Of a stretch of 64,000 bases of DNA, positions 13,854-22,800 are shown one piece after another. Each line of letters begins with the position of its first letter. The stretch's first letter is position 1. Below the pieces are notes generated by a model. That model worked only from the letters and a program-made list of their open reading frames with translations. It did no database searches and was not told where the DNA came from. A program made the position numbers and the translations under genes. Source of the DNA: Hippasteria phrygiana (Eukaryota > Echinodermata > Asteroidea > Valvatida > Goniasteridae); NCBI GenBank assembly GCA_037893225.1, contig JAZGUH010000003.1, positions 1,984,001-2,048,000 on the forward strand, in the 5' to 3' direction.

Positions 13854-16800
13854 TACCCCTAGATGGGACAGTTGGGAGACATTCCCATAGACTTGTGCAC
13901 AACTTTTTTCCGACTTTGATGTAACCTAACCCAAATATTCCCTATCCTACCCCCACAAATTTTGGTATACTAATGTTTTTGACCATTCTCTATCGATATA
14001 TAACTCACTTCCGACAGTAAAATTCTCACTCCTTAAGGGGGCTGGGTACTTAGGGAGACATGAAAATGTCTCCCTAAGTACCCTTGTCTCCCTAAGTGAT
14101 GATTATGAACTACTAAATGTCTCCCTAATATCCTGAATAGACTAATAATAATAATAATAATTTATTCTTAATAATATTCTTTTTTTGGGGGGGGTGGTTT
14201 ATTTTTTAAACTTGGGTTAAAGTGTGCAGAGTTCACTAACTTTGAGCTTCAGTTTCCCAAAACAAGGGGCTGAAACTCTGTCAGCTTCAAAAGGTTATAG
14301 CAGGGCCTAGGTATAAACAACAGCTACACACACTACATCAAATTAAAGCTTATTGCAAGTATACATTCAGGAAATAAAATAATATAAACGTTCAACTTTT
14401 GCGACTTTCTGCCCGTTTCATTGTGCCCGGTCACATATATCCACACGGCAAGAGCATCTTGAGTTTCAGTATGTATTTTAGTATGTCTTACTTGTTGAAA
14501 GCCACATAGAGGAATGAGGTGTTGGGTCTTCTCTCCGCATACTTGACCAGCGTTGTCGTTTTCCCTGTACCTACGTGATAATATAAAATGGCTTTTTTTT
14601 ATGGAAGTAGCCCAATACAAGGCTACAAACAGAGGTGGTAGGTTTGGCCACATTTGTGACCCACTCTGCAAAAAGGGCCATTATGTTGCAAAATTTGAAA
14701 ATAGTGTTTTATATATATAATGGAAAGGCCATTTTATAAGCTTTCATATGGTATATGTCTGAGGCCTGTAGCATTTTGTATTCGTAAGATATTTGGAAAT
14801 TTGCATGTTTGTTTACAGGAATTTCTTGAAATGACTTTAAGGAGAAAGAAGCCATGTAAAAAAAACAAAAAGCAAAGCAGTAGATTGAAGCACTCGACAC
14901 AAACACATTCTTTTTCCAACTTTATTCACTGAAATCAAAGATTATGAACTAGGATAATATAGGTATCTAAGATGCCAAAAAATCCCTCCCTTCAAAAATC
15001 ACTTGTTTGAAGAATTGTTCACCCTCTTCACATAGAACGGCCCATTACGCCTAAAAGCATACAGCGACTCATGTGACCTTTTTGCAGAGCAGGTCACATT
15101 TTAGGTTGCCAGCCCTTTACAAGCACTTGTGCATGTAACATACCAACATTCTTGCCAGTGCTGCATGTGAGTGTGCAAAGTTGTTCAAAAATTCACTTAT
15201 TCAAGGTCAATTATCTAACAAATCTTAAGTTTAAAAATCTAAAATATAAAGACACCCAGCCAAGTCACTCCACTCAGTCTTTAGGAAATGTAAGGACTTT
15301 TTTGGAGTGTGTTAAAAACATATACCCACTTTTACTAACTGCCCCTCCCCTCCCATTTAAAAAATAAATTGTATTTTTTTATTTATTTATTTTTGTTATG
15401 CAAGTTCACCCCAAACGAAGCTAAAAGCCACTCCAAGTACGGAGCTACAAAAAGAAAAAGAATGAAAGATACAAGAGGTAGGAATTAATATTCCTCTTGA
15501 AGCAGGAAAGATCGTAAGATGAAGGGAAACATGCACCAGGTAAAGAATTCCACAGAGATACAGATTGAGGGAAAAAACAATTGACATAGCTTTTTGTTCT
15601 ACATCTGGGTACAGCTAGAGTATATTGGTGGGAACAGGCGGAAAGCCGAGTTTCACGCTCAAACACCCTAACTGGAGGAACCAAGCTGGACAAGCCGGTG
15701 GAACATTTACCATGAAAGTATCTGTAGAACAGACTAAGAGCAGCAACAGATCTCCGGTGAGAGAGTGATTGTAAGGATGAGTCCAACTCTTCTCTAATCT
15801 AATAAAGATAAGTGATAAGCAGAAGCACCAGCCTAGATATGGGAAAAGTACTCCATAAGTGGACGTATAGTTGTCTTATAAAGGTAAAGGATAGCATCAG
15901 GAGGTGGATACTTCCAATCTTGATAAAGACAACCAACTCACAACCAACTATTATTAAAAATATGCCTGGCATAAGCTCCCATGACTGGCTCGCGATTTAA
16001 GAAACCTGCCAGCATTATGCAGGTGGTACAACATTGCCTCAAATGAGATCTTCTTAACTTACCGGCAAATGCGATGATCTTGACCACTTTGCCTCGTGCG
16101 ATGTCGTGATTAATGATGCGGAACTGTTCATGGGTCGGAGGCAAGCTGAAAGCAACAAACCAAAAACAAGGGAAATTGGGAAAACTACAAGAAAAACACT
16201 GCAGAACAAATGTTACACGAGTACAATTTACAGGAATGTAAAGTGGGGTCTTGTCCAGAGCTCGAAAAATAAGACAATAGAAACCCGAAAATACATTAGT
16301 CCAACATTTTACATGAAAAAGCCAGAAGTCAGGCTTTTGCCCGAAAACTTACATCCCCGACTTTATTTATTTATTTTTATAATTGTAATGTGTAAGGTGT
16401 GATGCCATTCTTGGATTATGGTGCGGTTAACCCCAGCTGTTATGGAGGTGGTGCTGGTATGCCGGAGATATCACTGAAATAGCTGTGCAGCCAGGAGCAA
16501 GTTCAGGCGCGAACTATAGTTCGACCATTAGTCAATCTCACCTTACCAACGTGCATGCGCAAATGCAGTCCACTCGAACGGCTCAAGTCGAACTATTGTT
16601 GAAAAGATGCCGACCGTATCACGTCACTGGTTCTCCCTCTCCTCCCTGCAAAGAGGCTATTGATAACCAGCGATGCAACCGTGCCCCTGGGTCTGGTTCC
16701 AAATCGTCGACTAGAGCAGTCCAACCATCCTGCGTTTGAGTGACGTTAGTCGAACTATAGTTAACCATAGTTTGAGCCCGAATTGCTCCAGGTGTAAACG

Positions 16801-19800
16801 CGAACAATAGGCACCATACTGAACAGTAGCGGCCCTATTAATTGCACGCAGAGCCCCCCCCCCCTTGTGAATGAAAGCTTTGTTTGAAAAAGCCCAATCT
16901 TTTCATTACACTCCCACTCCAGAACAATATATTTAAATAATGAATAGATTGTATACCTGTGCCTCCAAAGGGCTGAAGGATTTTTGTTAACTGCGCCATC
17001 TTCAGAGGAGCCCTCATTAGGCTGCGGAACAGAGGCGTGGCTGTTCTCAAACAAGTACAAGGCATGGTAGACACGGTAGTGACAACTGCGAACAGTTACA
17101 AGAAAAACAGTTTGGGGAAAGGCATAATAATAATAATAATAATATAGTGCTATATTGCGCTTTACACAAATGTCTCAAAGCGCTTCACAATTATTACCCT
17201 TGGTCATCAGGCCACGAGATCAGTTCCATGCAGCAGTTTCATAAAGCTGTTAAGCACAAAAACTTGCTTAGCATGCAAATGCTTCCGTGATAAAAACTGG
17301 ATTACCAACCAGATTTCCATGAGTGGAATATTGCTTTTGACTGGCATTCAGCTGTTGCTTGCTTAGCATGAAAATTACATGGACTTTTGGCTGGTAACCT
17401 GTTTTTACAAAGCAAGACATTTTCATGCTAAGCAAATTTTTGTGCTTAACAGCTTTATGAAATTGGCCCCATGGCCCAATTTCATGGCTCTGCTTACTGT
17501 TAGCGAAAAATCCCCGCTTACTGTAGCAGAAAATTCTGTGCTTACGGCAAGCGTATTTCACGCGTTTAGCTGGGAATTTTGGCTCCTGAGCATGCGTACA
17601 TCCCGTAACTAAGGATTCTGTGCTTACAGGGTTAGCGCAGATTTTTTCCGCTGGCGCAAAATGGTGATCGTAAGCGCAGAAAGCTGTGGTTAGCAGAGCC
17701 ATTAAAATTGGGCCCAGCACAATCCAATCCTCTACCCTCACGGGTACTCATTTATACTCCTGGGGGAGAGAGGCAATTGTAGTAAAGTGTCTTACACAAG
17801 CACCATAATCCCCTGGTGGGGTCCGAACCCACATACCATCGCACATGAGTCAAACATGCTAACCACTATAACCATCGCGCTCTACTTATGCTGTCCAAAA
17901 ATTGGCATTACAAACATCTTTATGAAAAATATCACAGCCAAGCCTTAAGGAAAAGATTTGCAGGGATGATACTCTGGTTTTGAAGAAAGAAAAAAAGCAA
18001 CAGAAAATTTGGCATTTGCCAGTGCACCTCACAGAGCCGTTACAATTTCCAAAGAAGCAGTGCGTACTTCCTGAAAACCCGCTTCCAATGAACTTTGTAT
18101 TTTCAAGAATTCTTTAAAATACTGGGTCAAATTTCACAGGGCTGCTAATAATCTAGTTTTCTGTGACCTGAATTTGTCCATTGCACAGAGGCAGAAAGCA
18201 GTAAGCACAGGAACTTCAGAGGCAATAGGCAAGGACTATAGTTAACCATAGTTCGACTAACTGATCAAACGCACGTTAGTCAACGATGGTTGGACTAGTC
18301 TAGACGACGATTCGCGACCAGCTTACCGAGGTAGGTCGCATCGCTGGTTACCAATAGCCGTTTTAATAGCACAGTGCAGAGAGGACCAGTTATCAGAAAA
18401 ATGACGAAAAAACGTAAATATTCAGCAACAATGAACGATGTTTTTTGTTACTTTGTCTTTCTTTGAACATGTCGAAATAATGCACGCGTTACCACTTGTG
18501 ACATTGTTGATATACTGAGCAAATATCGTCTGTCTCGCTTTCATCTATGAACTCGTCCAAAAACGAAAAAAAACGAGCCACCGCCATTGTCTCATGGTCG
18601 CGTCCCGTTGACATGATAATACTAATTACTAATAGTTCGACTAGAGTCGTTCGCACTTCAACTTCAGTGCTCATGCGCTACGTACGTCACGAACCAACCA
18701 CTAGTTAACCATTGGTCTTTGATCGAACTTGCTCCATGCTAGCACAGGCATTATGTATAAAATACCGCTAACATTAGCAAAACAATTCTACCTGTTAAGC
18801 AGCTCGACGAAGCTAGGCCCTGGTCAATTGGATTTTAGAGAAATAACAACATTAATTTCTTAACGGAGAAGTATCGGTCATTTACCCGCCGTTCAGACTG
18901 AAACAAATCTTGTACTTCCACAGATACGCAGCGATGCAGTACAGACATTCAAGAACCTCCATGGCGGTGCAAGAAGCCGTCTTATGCAGCAGGCAGGCCA
19001 GGATACGGGATACGTCTTGGACCGTTTCCGAGAGAAGAACAAGAAGGCAGATGGTCGACCAGGGGTTAGGTTCCTGCCAAGAAACCAAATAACAGGTATA
19101 CATGTCAAGGTATACGGGGGGTGAAAAGAGGGTGGGAAGAGGGTGGGAAGAGGGTGGGAAGAGGGTGGGAAGAGGGTGGGAAGAGGGGGGGAAGAGGGTG
19201 GGAAGAGGGTGGGAAGAGGGTGGGAAGAGGGTGGGAAGAGGGTGGGAGGGGGGAGATGGGATAAATAAATAAATAAATAAATAAATAAACTATTGTCATG
19301 TCAACGCGACCATGAGAAAATGGCGGTGGTTTTTTATTTTTATGATTTTGGACGAGTTCATAGATGAAAGCGACACGGACGATATTTGCTCAGTATATCA
19401 ACAATGTCACAAGTGGTAACTTGTGCATTATTTCAACATGTTCAAAGAAAGACAAAGTAACAAAAAATGATCGTTCACTGCTGCTGAATATTTACTTTAT
19501 ACATCTTTCATTTTTTCTGCCATTTTTTTAATAACTGGTCCTCTCTGCACTGTGCTATTAAAAACAGCTATTGGTAACCAGCGATGTGACCAACCTCGGT
19601 AAGCTGGTCGCGAATCGTCGACTAGACTAGTCCAACCACCGTCGACTAGCGTGCGTTCGATCAGAGTTAGTCGAACTATGGTTAACTATAGTCCTTGATT
19701 GAACTTGCTCATGGCTGTCTATACAGAGAGGAGGGATTCTTGCTATGGCGACAACTGGCAATACAGTCTATACCACTGTACCTATAGCCCTCCCAAACGA

Positions 19801-22800
19801 AGAATGCAGCCGTGCAGTTAAAGGTTCTTAGTATTAAATCAAAAAAGGAAAAAACAAAGCTATACGTACATGTAGTTCTGAAAAAATTAGGAATACATTT
19901 GTTCAAGTAATCTATCGAGACTTGGGACAAAAAATTCATTGGCATGCACCAGTAACAAAAAATATTTCTGGCCACAATGTCATCGGTGATCCACGCCTCA
20001 TTTATTAAGCTGTCTCTTCTTTTTGTACCTCATTTTGCAGAAGTTCAGGGGCTCTGGCCTTCATGATGTCCTTGGCCAGGTCATACTTGGGATGTTTCTG
20101 AAGGTCCCTGTCCATAGTTACTCCACAGCGAGCCTTGAACGTAGGCATGCTCCTGCAGTGAATTGTGACAAATACCTTAACCCCTTGCCACCGGTTGACA
20201 CAAATACGTGCAGATTGAAATTGCCACCTGGCCGGGTGGCGTCTATACATGTCAATTTCTGCATTTTCAATCCATTATCTGGGTATTGTGTACGTTATGC
20301 TTGGCTGCATGCACAAGCCTCTTGTTTCCATTTTGCTTGGCTGCACAAGCCGGTCTGGCGCCCATATGAAATCCAGTGTCAAGGGGTTAACAATGGTTGA
20401 AAGTGCAACATTTGGCAAAAGATCTTCCCCGAATTGTTCTGGAAAGGACAATCATGATGCTCATTTTTCTGACACATTGCTCTAAAGGAATAACAGAAAT
20501 GGAACTTCAAGTTCGTGGAGGCAACAGGGCCCAAGTTCATGGAGGCAACAGGGCCCAATTTCATGGCTCTGCTTACCGTTAGCGAAAAATCCCCGCTTAC
20601 TGTAGCAGAAAATTCTGTGCTTACGGCAAGCGTATTTCACGCGTTAGCGGGGAATTTTGGCTCCTGAGCATGCGTACATCCCGTAAATTCTGTGCTTACA
20701 GGGTTAGCGCAGAATTTTTCCGCTAGCGCTGTTAGCGCAAAATGGTGATCGCAAGCGCGGAAAGCTGTGGTTAGCAGAGCCATGAAATTGGGCCCAGATG
20801 TACCTGTAACTGTCTCTATTTTACAGATTTGTAATCAAGTCATCACAAGTCAATCACAAGTCAATCACAAGTCAATCACAAGTCAATCACAAGTCAATCA
20901 CAAGTCAATCACAAGTCAATCACAAGTCAATCACAAGTCATCACAAGTCAATCACAAGTCAATCACAAGTCACTGGTCTCAAGCCATGTAACAAGCTATT
21001 CAAACACACAACATAACAAAAGCATTCCTTTGTCATTGTTCATCCCATGTAGCTTGTGAGCTGACTTGTGATCTGCCTCTTGATCTGACTTGTGATTGAC
21101 AATTACAACTCTGCTATTTTACCTGGGGCCTAGTCATAATAGTCATAAATCTACAAAACTGTTTATAACTGTAGATCACGCCCCAACTACCGAATATGGA
21201 CGGAGGCCGTTGGCTTGAAAAAGACCACCTGGCCGGTTGATGTCCAAAGGTGCCTTTCTGCACATACTCAATCCATTCATGTTTCAACTACATTTTCTTG
21301 AATGGGAATGTAATGAATAGATGGAGCTTTTTCCAAACAAAGCTTTAATAGACTTTTATCGTGCTGTCACCATCTTTGTCTTGTTCCCTGTATGCATTAG
21401 CAATTATGAATAGTGAATCCAATTATTGAATGAAGGTGCCAGACTATTTTTCCTTCCAGCCTCGGTTTGGTTACATTGATTTTAATAGGAGAAAAACAAG
21501 ATGGCTGTACCATGATAAAGGTCTATTCACATAAAAGGGTGGGGGCTGTCAAGACGTCATGCATTTTTCATTTTACAATTTCTTTGAACACTTTCCTTTT
21601 TACCTGTGATTACTATAAAGGATTCGAGGATTTGTTGAAATAGCTTTTAGTGATAGTTCAACTTATAATTGTCCACAATCCTTGTGTGTTTTTCGTGACA
21701 CTGACAGGTCTCCTGTTGTCAAAGCACATGTGTATGACCATGGAGGAAGGAAAAACTACACTACGTACTACCATGGAGGAAGGAAAAGAGATCTTTTCCT
21801 TCCTCCAAGGTACTACATAGTAGCGTAAAACTAACGCTGATAATTTTTGTGTTAATTTACGATTTATTCTCTGCACATTTACGTTTTTCTGTCTGATCCT
21901 GCCAAATATTGTCTGTTCCTGCCAAATACTGTCCGTTCTCCGTTCCTGCCAAATTCTATCCCATTCGTTGCCAATTACTTTTCATTTACATGTACCTTTC
22001 CTGCCAAATACTGGCCGCCCCTGCCAAATGCTGTAAATTTTCTACTAGTCATTACATCATGTACATACTGTCCGCAAATTACTGCGCGCTCGGACACTAT
22101 TTCGCAGCGGACACTATTTGGCATGTATTACATGCCAAAAAGTGTCCAGCATCTACTGCACATGCCCAGCGGACACTTTTGCAGCGGACACTTTTGCAGC
22201 GGACACTTTTTGGCACGACACCGGGAGTAGCACAATAAAACAAAAAATACGTGAAATAATGGGTTTGGTTCCAGACCTAACGAGGTTTAGCAGGCACATG
22301 TCTTCATTTTCTTTTCCGTCGCGTGGGACGAGGTTCAGCTGCTCCGGGACTTCAGTCAGAGATTTCATCCGCAAGCGATGGTAGGTCTTCTTCCAAGGCA
22401 TAAACTGTGAACGCGTAGAAAAGTAATTCTCACCAAGGTTTGTTTTTCTGTATTAAGTTGAAAACTGCAGCTAAATTTTGAATGTACACATATAAAAAAG
22501 AAATTCATTCAATATTTACAGAAATCAAAAAGGAAAATACAATAAATGGTTCCGAAACAACAACAATGCATGCATAAAAAAATAAGAGATTTTATACATT
22601 TTTATTTAGTACATATGTAATTTATTAAGACTTCAGTTTTAAACCCACTGAATATGGACGACAGCCATAGCCACGGCTTGAAAAAGACCACCTGGTCGGT
22701 TGTCATCCATATGTGCATTCCTTCGCATTTTCAATCCATTGTTTGCCTATTGTGTGCATTACGTTTGGCTGCACAAGCCTGTATTGACATACCAGCACCC

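Noticed and set aside
15445..15786. 113-codon minus frame as a host gene
   Set aside because: Matches the C-terminal segment of LINE ORF2 proteins and is followed by a LINE tail.
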